The notes below the pieces were generated by a model. It was not told where the DNA came from. It searched no databases and was given only the letters and a program-made list of their open reading frames with translations. Of a DNA stretch of 64,000 bases, positions 36,846-47,097 are shown piece by piece. The DNA comes from Hybos culiciformis. Taxonomy: Eukaryota; Arthropoda; Insecta; Diptera; Hybotidae. The translations under genes and the position numbers were made by a program. The first letter of the stretch is position 1. Each line of letters starts with the position of its first letter. Where the stretch lies: contig OZ023274.1 in the NCBI GenBank assembly GCA_964007475.1, forward strand, positions 23,952,043 through 24,016,042. The letters are read 5' to 3'.

Positions 36846-38977
36846 TATTATAAGTTTACTTTAAATTTACATATATTTACAAATATTTTTGGTCTTTTTT
36901 ACTTCCTCGTTAAATTTGGTGACCACATTTATTTTTTCTATAGTTCTGGATTTTAAATTATTTTAATAATGTATGTAGGGAAGCTGGGGATCTAGATAAC
37001 ACTGTTACAACAGATGTTGAAACAAAAGAGAAGTGGTTGTCAATTGAGATGTTTTTAGGATATTGAACTGTTACAACAGATGTTGAAACAAAAGAGAAGT
37101 GGTTGTCAATTGAGATGTTTTTAGGATATTGAAAGCCAAACTACAACGTTTAAATCGTAAAAAAAAAAATAATAACGTCTTATTTCCATAAAAGTTTAAT
37201 TTCCATAAAAGTTTAAACTATATTTTATATATACAATTTAAATTACTTTTTGTTTAATTGTTAATACCATCATAAATTAAAAGATATTAAAGACTGAGTT
37301 AAGGCAATCTATATTTTTAAAAAAGTTCATTTTAGAAAAAAAAAAATCATTTAAATTAAACCATGCGAAATATATAACAAAACATTTTGGTCACTTTACA
37401 TCTATTAACAGTTCTTTCTTTCCCTAAACATTCTTTCTTGAATCAAAAAAAAAAGAAAATCATATATTTAAAATTAAAAAATATGAAAAGGATGTATGGG
37501 CCTTTTTTACACAACAAAATTTATTAAGAAATTTTTATTAAATTTGTGAAATTCTCATTTTGAATTCATAATTAAACTTGAAACGGAAACCAAATATTTG
37601 TGGTCTTAACATCCCTAGTATAATATTTTGTAAATTTAATTGTGGTAAAAAGCAAGGTTACATCAATTTAATATAATATTGTTGTATTCCCCAAATTATA
37701 TTTTAATTTGAATATATGTTTTTAACAAAATGAAATTAATGTGAAATAAATATTAAAAAAAAGGACAAATTCAAATTAATATTCGTATAAAATCTAAATA
37801 TTTTCCGCCTTTAATATTCATATATTTGTACATTAACATAAGTAATAATAATAATAAGTATCTTTAATTTTAATTCGATAGTTATAATTTGAAGAGGAAG
37901 GGCGAATTTTATCACTGTATAATGTAAATTATTGAAATTTACAATCTAATTTAAATTTAATATGAATTTTATTAAAAATCATGTTTAAAAATAATATTAA
38001 TCTTAGCGAAGTACCGAATGTTTGTTTCTTTCTGTGTGTTGTTAGGAACTAGCATCCTTTTCTATGGGAAGAACAAATACTACAAAACAAAAGATGTAGC
38101 ATGGTTCAGACCCAAATTGTATGCAAAAATAATTCTCTAATTTATTTAAATTCAAGTATTTACTCTTAATTTTAAAGTGACTTAGCTAAGAATGTTCCAA
38201 TTTACCTAATAGAGGTCATAGGGTAAGACTCTTCTCAAAATTTAGCATTTCAAATTTTGACAAATCAGTTTCAATGAAAATTGTGAATTTAGTGAAGATT
38301 GACATGTCAATTCATAATATTAAATTTAGGTTTTTCTAAGTTTTCGCAGATCTAATAGCTTGTAAAACTATTTAACTATACAAAACGTTCGCCAAAAAAA
38401 AATTAAAGCTTTCATTTTTAAGAATTCAACGTTAAAAAAAGGAGCATCAAAATTATTAGCACACATAAATAAAACCATCAAGGATGAAAATCCTTTTAAT
38501 GGTCGTATAATATATTATATTATAATCCTTTTTTTTCTACTCTATGTTAGATGTATACAAACAAAAAAAAAGTAAAAAGGTTCATGAATGAATTTTGTAC
38601 CAACGCGAATGAAATAAATATATATAAATTTTATACTAGAGAAATGATGGGTTTATTATACATGTTATTAAAATTTATAAAATAGAGAAAAAAAATTGAC
38701 TTCATTAAATAATCAAGCTATTAGTTAAATAGTGCGCGTATATTATTTGTGAAAATTCCTAAATTGTTCTGTTTTTTTTTTGTCCAAATTTATCCGGAAA
38801 TCAATTTTAAAATGAATTTGTAGGAATGAGATTTGAAGTCTAGTATGTTCATATTCTTAAAATGTATAACTTGAAGAGTTGTCATTTTATCCACTTTTTA
38901 TTATTTTTTCTGGGACGAACGGATTATTTTTTCTGGGACATCGTCAAAATGGAGAAATATACTAAATAACATCGAAA
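36846..38977. other. AT-rich DNA with one exact tandem duplication, no gene
   Basis: Non-coding. The only clear structure is the 66-bp duplication at 37001-37132. Short open frames are low complexity. Confidence 0.55.
37001..37132. repeat. Exact 66-bp tandem duplication
   Basis: 37001-37066 and 37067-37132 are identical, both starting ACTGTTACAACAGATG. Perfect identity in otherwise decayed DNA implies a recent event. It carries no recognisable gene. Confidence 0.95.
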
Positions 38978-38982
38978 GCGGT

Positions 38983-39210
38983 TGTAGAATATTTAGCTGG
39001 AGAAATAATATTATAACACTTATGTATACCTGAATTAGTATATACATATGTAGATAAATATTTAATATTCAATACACCTAAATTAAGCAGAAACAATAGG
39101 ACTAGAATTATAAGAATAGAAAAATAACATGTGATGATCATTATTGAATAAACCATCAAACAGAGTAGTTCGCTAAAATTAAAACTTGTTTTATTTGGCA
39201 ATATATTACA
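38983..39210 (+). repeat. 5' LTR (228 bp)
   Basis: Begins TGTAGAATATTTAGC and ends AATATATTACA, giving the TG...CA rule. It is about 97% identical to the 3' LTR apart from a short TA-repeat indel, a 6-base indel (AGAGTA) and two substitutions. Confidence 0.95.
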
Positions 39211-39211
39211 A

Positions 39212-39225
39212 TTGGCGACGAGGAT
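39212..39225 (+). promoter_or_regulatory. Candidate primer binding site
   Basis: TTGGCGACGAGGAT lies one base after the LTR. The TGG start is what is expected for pairing with the CCA end of a tRNA. I do not assign the tRNA. Confidence 0.6.
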
Positions 39226-39241
39226 TTAAACAACCAGGTAA

Positions 39242-40296
39242 ATGTCAGACAGCGAAACAAGTAGTAATTCATCATCAGTAAGTTCTGTAAAATCAGAACG
39301 GTTAAGCACAGAAAACAAGAAACAAGTAACAATTGAAAGCGAAATTTCTATTGTAGGTGAATTACCCAAATTTCAGCACGATGTTAATGACTGGTCAGTT
39401 TACATTACAAAATTGGAACAATTTTTCATAGGTAATAGCATCGGTGATGATAAAAAAGAAAAGAAAAGAGCTTTTCTGTTAATTTCGTTACATATGATGA
39501 CACGTCAAAACTTTTAGTAGATTTGCTACATCCGAAAGATCCAGCAAATACAGAATTTTCTGAATTAGTAAAGGTGTTGGGAAAACATTTTAAGCCCACG
39601 TTTTCAGGATTTTCTGAAAGGTTACAATTTTATGATGCAAAAAAACTGCCATCCGAGTCATTGCAACAGTGGGCTGCTCGAATTAGATCATTAGCAGCAA
39701 ATTATGTTTTTGGAGATCAGTTAGACATAGTCTTGAGAGATAAATTTATCATAGGACTGGATAAATGTCCAGAGAAGGATAAATTATTTCTCGGAGATGT
39801 AAATACGTTAACCTTTGCAAAAGCGTTAGAAATTGCATTAGCAGTCGAATGTGTTCGTAAGCAGTATGTTAGCGAGAACGACAATACGTTATACAATGTA
39901 AATAACAACAAAAACGTGAATGAAAAAGCTGCATATTCACAGCAGATGAGTAAAAAAATTTTTTGTAAAGTTTGTGGATATAAAAATCATTCTAAAGAAA
40001 ATTGTAAATTTAAAAACTATGTATGTAAATTTTGTAATGTGAAAGGGCACCTAAAGAAAATGTGCGAAAAATTAAAAAAACTGAATACTAATAGTACAAA
40101 TTATTCTCAAACTTCAACTAATAACCACAATTTTTTAAATTCTGAAAATAATAACCTTCAAAATACAAATAATGATAATTTTTTAGATTCAGGAAATAAT
40201 TTAAGTATGTTTCATTTTAGGACTGATAAAAATTTTAAACCGATTAGTGCGACAGGGCGCAGTGAAATAAGGCCGCGGGAAATAAGGCCGCGATAG
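39242..40296 (+). pseudogene. gag: gag of Ty3/gypsy element, one frameshift and 3' interruption
   Basis: Encodes the capsid/nucleocapsid polyprotein that would package element RNA. The first frame (39242-39517) has a Ser-rich N-terminus and the VNDWSVYITKLEQFF capsid block. A 1-base-type frameshift near 39485-39500 moves the reading to the next frame, which runs to 40296 with the rest of capsid (LHPKDP, LPSESLQQWAARIR, FIIGL). Two CX2CX4HX4C zinc knuckles follow at about 39964-40056 and then an Asn/Ser-rich tail. The last dozen codons read into the palindromic insertion at 40256. Without the insertion the frame would continue directly into the protease, so gag and pol were probably one reading frame or nearly so at this junction. 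Confidence 0.92.
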
Positions 40297-41009
40297 GTTT
40301 TTTGTTGCGGTTTTATTTCATTTTGAAAAATGAAATAAGGCCGCGAAAAAATCCTCGCGGTCTTATTTCATTTTGAAAAATGAAATAAGACCGCATAAAA
40401 TTCCTCGCGGCCTTATTTCGTTTTGAAAAATGAAATAAGACCGCGACAAAAAAAAAAATTAATCGGAGGGCTAATTTCATTTTGAAAAATGAAATAAGGC
40501 CGCGAGGATTTTTTCGCGGCCTTATTTCATTTTGAAAAACGAAATAAGTCCGCGTAATCTTGTGAGGTGAGCACACAGTGCAGGGGGCAGCAGGGCGGCG
40601 GGCGGGCGGTTGGTCAGTGGGATTTGCGGCTAGCGCCGCAAATCCCACTGACCAACCGCCCGCCCACCGCCCTGCTGCGCCCTGCCCTGTGTGCTCACCT
40701 CACAAGATTACGCGGCCTTATTTCATTTATAAAAATGAAATTAGCCCTCCGAATAATTGTTTTTTTTTGTCGCGGTCTTATTTCATTTTTCAAAACGAAA
40801 TAAGGCCGCGAGGAATTTTTTGCGGTCTTATTTCATTTTTCAAAATGAAATAAGACCGCGAGGATTTTTTCGCGGCCTTATTTCATTTTGAAAAACGAAA
40901 TAAGGCCGCGAAAAAATCTTCGCGGCCTTATTTCATTTTTCAAAATGAAATAAGACCGCAACAAAAAAACGTCGCGGCCTTATTTCCCGCGGCCTTATTT
41001 CCATCCCCC
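40256..41009. mobile_element. 754-bp near-perfect palindromic (foldback) element with 9-bp target duplication
   Basis: The whole element is an inverted repeat whose centre (loop TAGC at 40631-40634, arms GATTTGCGGC/GCCGCAAATC) coincides exactly with its midpoint, 40632.5. It is flanked by direct copies of GTGCGACAG (40247-40255 and 41010-41018). The ends read GGCGCAGTGAAATAAGG and GGGGGATGGAAATAAGG. Each arm is built of smaller palindromes, AAATAAGGCCGCG and its complement around CATTTTGAAAAATG. The middle 150 bp is strikingly GC-rich (GGCGGGCGGGCGGTTGG). It has no credible gene; overlapping Pro/Arg-rich open frames on both strands are artefacts of the repeats. The 9-bp duplication fits a MULE-type insertion. 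Confidence 0.93.
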
Positions 41010-41018
41010 GTGCGACAG

Positions 41019-41611
41019 TTGTAATGAATGGAATCGAGTTGAAAATGGAAATAGACAGCGGAGAAGCTATTTCGGCGATTTTTTATGAAATTTATAATAA
41101 ATATTTCGCTAGCGTAAGGCTTGAAGATACAGATTTGACGCTAAAATGTTACGATGGCAAAATAATTAGACCTATGGGAACATGTAAGCTAAATATGGAA
41201 TTTAATAATAAGAAAGAGGCTCTAAATGTTTACGTCATAAAAAATGAAGGACCTCCGATCCTGGGTCGGGACTGGATGTTTACATTTGACATAGGTATCA
41301 AAGAAATAAATTTTTTAAATGAAAAAAATCCACAATTAGTAGAAATTTTAAAACAATTTGAAAGCTTATTCGACGGGTCTTTAGGGGCTTTCAAGCATCA
41401 TACGGTTTGCTTGAAATTAGCAGAATCCGCTAGACCAATATTTTGTCGACCAAGAAAATTGCCGTTTTCTATTAAAGAAAAAGTAGAATCTGAAATAGAT
41501 AAATTAGTGCAACTTGGAGTGTTAGAACCGATTTCTTACAGCAAATGGGGTACGCCTATAGTACCAATATTAAAAAAAGATGGGGGGGGTCAGAATTTGC
41601 GGCGATTTTAA
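41019..41611 (+). pseudogene. pol: pol segment 1: aspartic protease and start of reverse transcriptase
   Basis: The open frame from 41024 begins right after the insertion. MEIDSGEAISAI is the retroviral-type protease active site (D-S-G) and PPILGRDWM is its C-terminal ILGRD block. CRPRKLPFSIKEKVESEID, LVQLGVLEPI and SKWGTPIVPILKKDGG are the N-terminal reverse transcriptase blocks. The frame is lost at an 8-base G run (41582-41589), after which the expected R-I-C-G-D-F-K block is found in another frame. A homopolymer slip is the simplest explanation. Confidence 0.93.
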
Positions 41612-42141
41612 AGTAACACTAAATAATCAAATTTTGGTAGATCAATATCCGTTACCTAAAATAGAAGAATTGTTCCCGAAATTGCATGGGGGAAAATTTT
41701 TTTAAAAAATTGACCTTTCAATGGCATACCAGCAATTAGTGTTGGACGATTTTTTAAAGATTTAACTATAATTTCAACAACAAAATGACTATTAAGGTAT
41801 AATCGTTTAGTGTACGGAATCGCCAGTGCCCCGGCCATTTTTCAAAGAATAATAGACACCTTATGGTTGGGTATTCCTGGGTTACAATTTTTATGGATGA
41901 CGTGCTTATAACCGCGAAAAATGAAAAAGAACATTTAGAAAGGTTGTATGCAGTTTTTTCGAAATTAAAGCAAGCTGGTTTTAAAGTTTCTAAAGGAAAA
42001 TGTGAATTTTTTAAGGACAGACTTAGTTATTTAGGTCATATTATCGATGAAAACGGGTTGCACAAAGATCCAATAAAGGTTGAGTCCATAAAAAATTTAT
42101 CGGAACCAAAAAATATTACTGAACTTCAATCTTTTCTGTAA
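41612..42141 (+). pseudogene. pol: pol segment 2: reverse transcriptase palm, with stops
   Basis: Reads through three frames. 41612-41760 holds PLPKIEELFPKL and DLSMAYQQL, the first catalytic Asp block. An in-frame stop lies near 41702 and a shift near 41750-41790. YNRLVYGIASAPAIFQRI is followed, in the frame from 41863, by TIFMDDVLI (the YMDD-type box with Phe for Tyr), LSYLGHIIDENGL and the thumb region. Two catalytic Asp residues of the MDD box are intact but the gene is not translatable as a whole. Confidence 0.9.
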
Positions 42142-42524
42142 ATTTTTACAGACAGTTTGTGCCAAACATGGCATCAGAAGCTTCTAGTCTTTATGAACTT
42201 TTACCAAATAAATTTAAATGGGAGTCCACACATAGTAAAATTCTTAACAGAATTAAGGATTTGATAGCATTAAATATTTCTTTAGCTCACTTTAACCCTG
42301 AAAACTCAGTTAAATTAATGGTAGATGCGAGCCCAGTCGGATTAGGAGCGGTTTTGTTGCTTACATATGAAAACGATAGTGAAAAGCCAATCGCATTTGC
42401 ATCTAAAAGGCTTAGTAAAACCGAAATGAAATATTCGCAATTCGAAAAAGAAGCGTTAGCAATAATTTTCGGTATTAATAAATTTCATCAATATTTGTAC
42501 GGCAGAAAATTTATTTTGGTTTAA
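42142..42524 (+). pseudogene. pol: pol segment 3: RNase H domain
   Basis: After another shift near 42141 the frame 42159-42524 encodes the connection and RNase H region: VDASPVGLGAVLL (first catalytic Asp), PIAFASKRLSKTE, YSQFEKEALAIIFG (catalytic Glu) and FHQYLYGRKFILV. The expected TDH block that follows in the family is missing, and the next recognisable residues (NLADYFSRA) belong 60-80 residues further on. This indicates an internal deletion at about 42522-42540. Confidence 0.9.
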
Positions 42525-42541
42525 TAAAATCAAAAAATAAC

Positions 42542-43955
42542 TTGGCGGACTATTTTTCAAGAGCTATAGAAAATTTTTCCGCAGAAAATTTAACTTTTTC
42601 TGGTATATTTGCAAATGATGTACATGTAAATTATGTAATGAATAGACAAGAAATACTAATTGATTTTAAAAATATTGTTGAGGAAACTAGTAAAGACTTA
42701 GTATTACAAAAAGTAAAAACATTTATTGAGGGGGGCTGGCCTAAATCTTCTGTAGAACCAGAACTCAACCCTTACTTTATAAGACGGAAAATGCTTTCGG
42801 TTGAATCGGGAGCGGTATTTTGGGCCTATAAAGTTTTAGTTCCAGAAGTATTGAAGAAATCAGTTTTAAATGAAATACACAGGTCTCACATGGGAATTGT
42901 TAAAATGAAAAGTTTGGCTAGGGCTTATTTGTGGTGGCCAAACTTAAATCAAGACTTGGAAATATTAGCAAAAGGGTGTGACAAATGCTTACCATTTAAA
43001 AGTACTGCTCCAAAAAATCGTTTAATTAACTGGCCGTTTCCAGAACATGCTTGAGAAAGAGTTCATATCGATTTTATGGGTCCCATTTGGGGAAAAAAAT
43101 TTTTGATATTGGTTAACGTATTTTCTAAGTGGGTTGAATGTATAGATATGCAAAATAATATAACTAGTTCTCATACTATAGATGAGTTTAGAAAAATTTT
43201 CAGCAGGTTCGATCTTCCAAAAATTGTAGTAAGTGATAATGCTAAAACTTTTACATCCGTAGAAATGGAAGATTTTTTTAAAAATAATGGAATAAGTCAT
43301 CGAAAAAGCCCGGTTGGAAATCCTGCAAGTAATGGGCAAGCTGAAAATAGTGTCAAAAAAAAAATCCGCCTTGTTAAAATTATTAACTAATAACGAAAAT
43401 AAAAAATCATTATTTGCATAACTATTTATTAGATTATAGAAATTCCATTCATTCAACTACAGGTATGTCACCAGCACAAATCATGCTAGGTAGAAATTTG
43501 AGGTCAAGATTTGATATATTGAATCCGTTCAGAAATAATGAAATTAATGTTGAAAATTTACAAGATAAAGTAGAAAAAATATAGAAGAAATATTTTAGAG
43601 GAAAAAAAAACACTAAATTTAAATTAGGAGATTTTGTAATGGTTAAGGACTATAGTGTTCCAGGAAAAATAACTTGGACAAAAGGGCAAATTGAGGAAAT
43701 TATTGGCCAGCAATATTACAATGTTAAAAACATTGTGCAAAAACATTTCGTGGAAAAGACATGTTAACCAAATGCGTTATTGGTTATTGTTTACATGAAA
43801 ATAATCTTAACGAAAATTCTGAAACTTACATTCCGGAAACTTTAAACGACGTCACACAAAAAATCTATCCACGAAATGATTTTGAACAAGATTTAGATAA
43901 TGCCACCAATACCTTGAATTCCCAATTTGTAACCCTCAGAAAGCATAATAAATAA
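42542..43955 (+). pseudogene. pol: pol segment 4: integrase, broken
   Basis: The zinc-binding HHCC domain is visible as EIHRSHMG...CDKCLPF (about 42875-43000). A stop codon (about 43052) precedes the catalytic core, which then continues in the same frame (43076-43390): HIDFMGP with the first Asp, KIVVSDNAKTF with the second, and NPASNGQAENSV with the Glu. The downstream part (43394-43760) shows TGMSPAQIMLGRNLRSR, KLGDFVMVKD and W.KGQIEEIIGQQYYNV, a C-terminal integrase tail, broken by further stops. A last short frame (43761-43955) has no known domain. No chromodomain or env is evident. Confidence 0.92.
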
Positions 43956-44050
43956 TGTTAAAAAATAAAAAAAAATGAAATAAAAAAAAAAAAATTATAA
44001 AGAAACAAATAATAGGATTAATAGTACTAATAATATGAATTATTAGCGAA

Positions 44051-44063
44051 TTAGGGGAGGTAT
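44051..44063 (+). promoter_or_regulatory. Polypurine tract before 3' LTR
   Basis: TTAGGGGAGGTAT lies directly before the 3' LTR, the expected plus-strand priming site. Confidence 0.7.
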
Positions 44064-44289
44064 TGTAGAATATTTAGCTGGAGAAATAATATTATAACAC
44101 TTATGTATATATATATGAATTAGTATATCCATATGTAGATAAGTATTTAATATTCAATACACCTAAATTAAGCAGAAACAATAGGACTAGAATTATAAGA
44201 ATAGAAAAATAACATGTGATGATCATTATTGAATAAACCATCAAACATTCGCTAAAATTAAAACTTGTTTTATTTGGCAATATATTACA
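44064..44289 (+). repeat. 3' LTR (226 bp)
   Basis: Begins TGTAGAATATTTAGC and ends AATATATTACA. It is nearly identical to 38983-39210 and is followed by the target duplication GCGGT. Confidence 0.95.
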
Positions 44290-44294
44290 GCGGT

Positions 44295-44781
44295 AAAATA
44301 GTCTTATTCAAATTTTAGAAAGACATTAGTATCTTGTATCTTGCCACTAAAATCTATGTTTTTATTTTATAATGTTACTATTTTTCCCGAGTTTGTTTTG
44401 TTTTTTAATTTTTTTCAGTTTTGTGTATGTGTGTTGTGTATGTGTACGGTATATTATTGATTTGGTCAAAGTTCAGAAACAGATTAATTATGAAACAAGG
44501 ATAAACCAATTATTTCTATTTGCATTGCAAATTTGAATCATTAATCCGATATACATAAATTTCTTTCATTAAGGCAAGTCGAAAACGAAATTCTTTCATA
44601 CGCTTAATTTGTAATTGGAAAACCTAAATTTTTAACATGTGATTTCTTTTTTTTTATTTATTTTACTAATAATTGTTTGTGTGTTTTAAGAATCTTATAG
44701 TTTCAGTGATTAATTTTCTGCACGATGCGACGCTAGAACGCCGCTCCTCAATTCAGTTATTACACCAATAAGCCAATAAAA
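44295..44781. other. AT-rich DNA, no gene seen
   Basis: Non-coding, with a short TGTG-rich run near 44424-44446. No supported feature. Confidence 0.5.
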
Positions 44782-45399
44782 CAGGCCTTTGGAGCGGAGC
44801 TGCGATCTTTTGATTGGAGCGTGAGTAGAGCCGGAGCACAAAAAATAACAAAAAATATTGATTGCTCCCCGCTCCCCTGTTTGATAACGCCAAATAATAT
44901 AAATTTTTCATTTTATAATTTTTGATGTTAAATTAATAATTTAAAAAAAAAGTATCTGCACTATTTAAATAAATTTATGTTATTAATTTTTTTACAAAAC
45001 TATTAAAAATTTTAATGTAAAACTTGTGTTGGAAATAGGAGCGGTGGCAAGAGCCAGAGCGGAGCGTAAAGCAAAAAATAACAAAAAATATTGATTGCTC
45101 TCCGCTCCACTGTTTGATAACGCCAAATAATATAAATTTTTCATTTTATAATTTTTGATGTTAAATTAATAATTTAAAAAAAAAGTATCTGCACTATTTA
45201 AATAAATTTATGTTATTAATTTTTTTACAAAACTATTAAAAATTTTAATGTAAAACTTGTGTTGGAAATAGGAGCGGTGGCAATAGCCAGAGCGGAGCGT
45301 AAAGAACTATTAGAGCCAGAGCGGAGCGTAAAGAACTATTAGGAGCTGGAGCAGAGCTAGAGCGGAGCAACCAAAATATATTGCCGCTCCAAAGATCTG
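44782..45399. mobile_element. hAT-like MITE with internal 233-bp tandem duplication
   Basis: The ends CAGGCCTTTGGAGCGG and (reverse complement) CAGATCTTTGGAGCGG form inverted repeats starting CAG. Flanking 8-mers CAATAAAA (44774-44781) and TAATAAAA (45400-45407) match at 7 of 8. GGAGCGGAGC-type motifs recur at both ends. A segment of 233 bp starting CAAAAAATAACAAAAAAT is repeated in tandem (44839-45071 and 45072-45304). It is non-coding. Confidence 0.75.
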
Positions 45400-45454
45400 T
45401 AATAAAATGTAAATTTTCTTAATTTCGTGTTAAAAAATTATTTATACCATTTTC

Positions 45455-45692
45455 TAGGGGCGGATTTACACATTTGCCGCCTCTAGGCACTATTAAAAAA
45501 ATATCGGAAAAAACACATTAAAAAAATACATTTAACTTCAACATGACAAAAATTAGTTTGACGAGATTTTGAGCTTTTAGCCTTAACCGATTCTAAAAAG
45601 TTTTATACTATTTTAAAGTCCGAAAATTTTTTTTATTAAATTTTGCCACCCTAGGCTTGAGCCTAGTGTGCCTATTCGTAAATCCATCACTG
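45455..45692. mobile_element. 238-bp hAT-like MITE
   Basis: The ends TAGGGGCGGATTTAC and (reverse complement) CAGTGATGGATTTACG form inverted repeats. Flanks CCATTTTC (45447-45454) and GCATTTTC (45693-45700) match at 7 of 8, consistent with hAT. It has the same internal text as the split MITE at 6306-7764. Confidence 0.75.
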
Positions 45693-45700
45693 GCATTTTC

Positions 45701-47088
45701 GCTTTCATTTTGTTCTAAATAACATTTTTTTCCTCTTTTATTGAAAAATTTTATAGTAATTAATCACTGTATATATATATATATTTATAAAATTTGTACA
45801 AGAGAAATAATGAAACTTTTTTTAAAATTAAATATAATTTAAAAGATTAAAAATGTAAACAAAACAAATAAAAATAAATAAAAATTAATCTAATCTAAAC
45901 AAAAAGCAAGGGGATTTAACAATAAATAAAAAAATCTAAGCGTAAAAAATCTCTTTGCAAATTTGATTGACTAAAATTTTTGTATTTTATTTTCTTAATA
46001 ATTGCGTTACTTAATTACGTTTCCTTTCTTTAACACCAATTTGAAAATATATATATAAAAAAAAATTTCATTCAGACAAAATTTGTCTTCCAATCAGTAT
46101 ATATAACTTAAACAGTGCTGCGTATTGTCAAAATTAATTAATTCCATTGATGTTTTTAAATAACGATGCAATCGTTGCACTCAATGAAATCAATTTAATG
46201 AGAAATTTGAGAAATTTCTTCCATAAATATTAATATTATTTTTTTTCATCACAAAACTTGTTAATGAGAATTTTTGAACCATCAAATTCCTATAAATTGT
46301 TTTACATTTAATTCTAAATCTCGGTTAATTTTCACACCAAAGAATAAAATGTCAAACAAAAAATACATTGATTGTCTGGAAAACATCTTTGAAAAAACCC
46401 TCGAAATTATTCTATTTTGAAATAACGAATTTTCAAAATACATAATTCTTAGAAAAATGAGCAAAAAAATATAAATAAAATATGTACAATAAAATTAATT
46501 TGTTGTTTTATTTTTAAAGAATCAAGTTTCTAAACGTGATGTTTACAAAAATAAAACAAAATAATCTTAAAACCAAAGAAGAAAAAAAAAACTTTCTTAT
46601 AATTTCTTTCTAAACGTCCTATATAATAAAAAAATAACTTTACATCATTGATTTTAGATTTTTTTTTTTTTTTGGGATAAGATTTCTCTAAAAACCTTAT
46701 AATTGTTTTTTTAGAAAAAAGTTTAAAATAACATTTTTGACATTTATTTAGTTCTAAAAACCTCACAAATGTTTTTAAATGCTTTCAAGCAGCAGATTTT
46801 CTGGCTTTCTATTTGCATGGCTTGTTTGAAGTTTTTTTTTTGCGCGCAAAATCTCAATAACTAATAAAAATGCTATATTGCTTTAAGAAAATAATCAAAA
46901 CTTCCAATTTAGAACAAAATTAAAAATTAAAAAAAATGTAATAATTCTTCGAGATTATTTGAAAATGAACTTGAATAATATTCTTCGAGATTATTTGAAA
47001 ATGAACTTGAATAATATTCAACATAAAGTCAGTAGTAGAGATTATCATTCCAGGAAAAACATTTGTATATCCAATTCGATTTATATAG
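45701..47088. other. AT-rich DNA, no gene seen
   Basis: Non-coding. It contains an AT microsatellite at about 45770-45785 and a 36-bp tandem duplication at 46945-47016. Confidence 0.55.
46945..47016. repeat. Exact 36-bp tandem duplication
   Basis: 46945-46980 and 46981-47016 are identical, both starting TTCTTCGAGATTATTTG. No coding context. Confidence 0.93.
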
Positions 47089-47097
47089 AACAAAATT

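Larger units (their letters stand above)
38983..44289 (+). mobile_element. Ty3/gypsy LTR retrotransposon, degenerate, interrupted by a palindromic element
   Basis: LTRs of about 227 bp bound a gag-pol region. The order protease, reverse transcriptase, RNase H, integrase places it in Ty3/gypsy. The 5-bp target duplication GCGGT (38978-38982 and 44290-44294) is exact. No env-like frame follows integrase. Small frameshifts, a deletion between RNase H and integrase, and a 754-bp insertion at 40256-41009 make this copy non-autonomous. Confidence 0.95.

Noticed and set aside
40313..40853. Open frames on both strands (about 78-111 codons, Pro/Arg-rich)
   Set aside because: They are translations of the palindromic repeats; mirror-image frames exist on both strands and no domain is visible.
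42542..43054. A separate host gene at the integrase position
   Set aside because: The HHCC zinc finger, DDE core and LTRs on both sides show that it is part of the gypsy element.
43022..43456. 144-codon minus-strand frame
   Set aside because: It is antisense to the integrase core, with no motif of its own.
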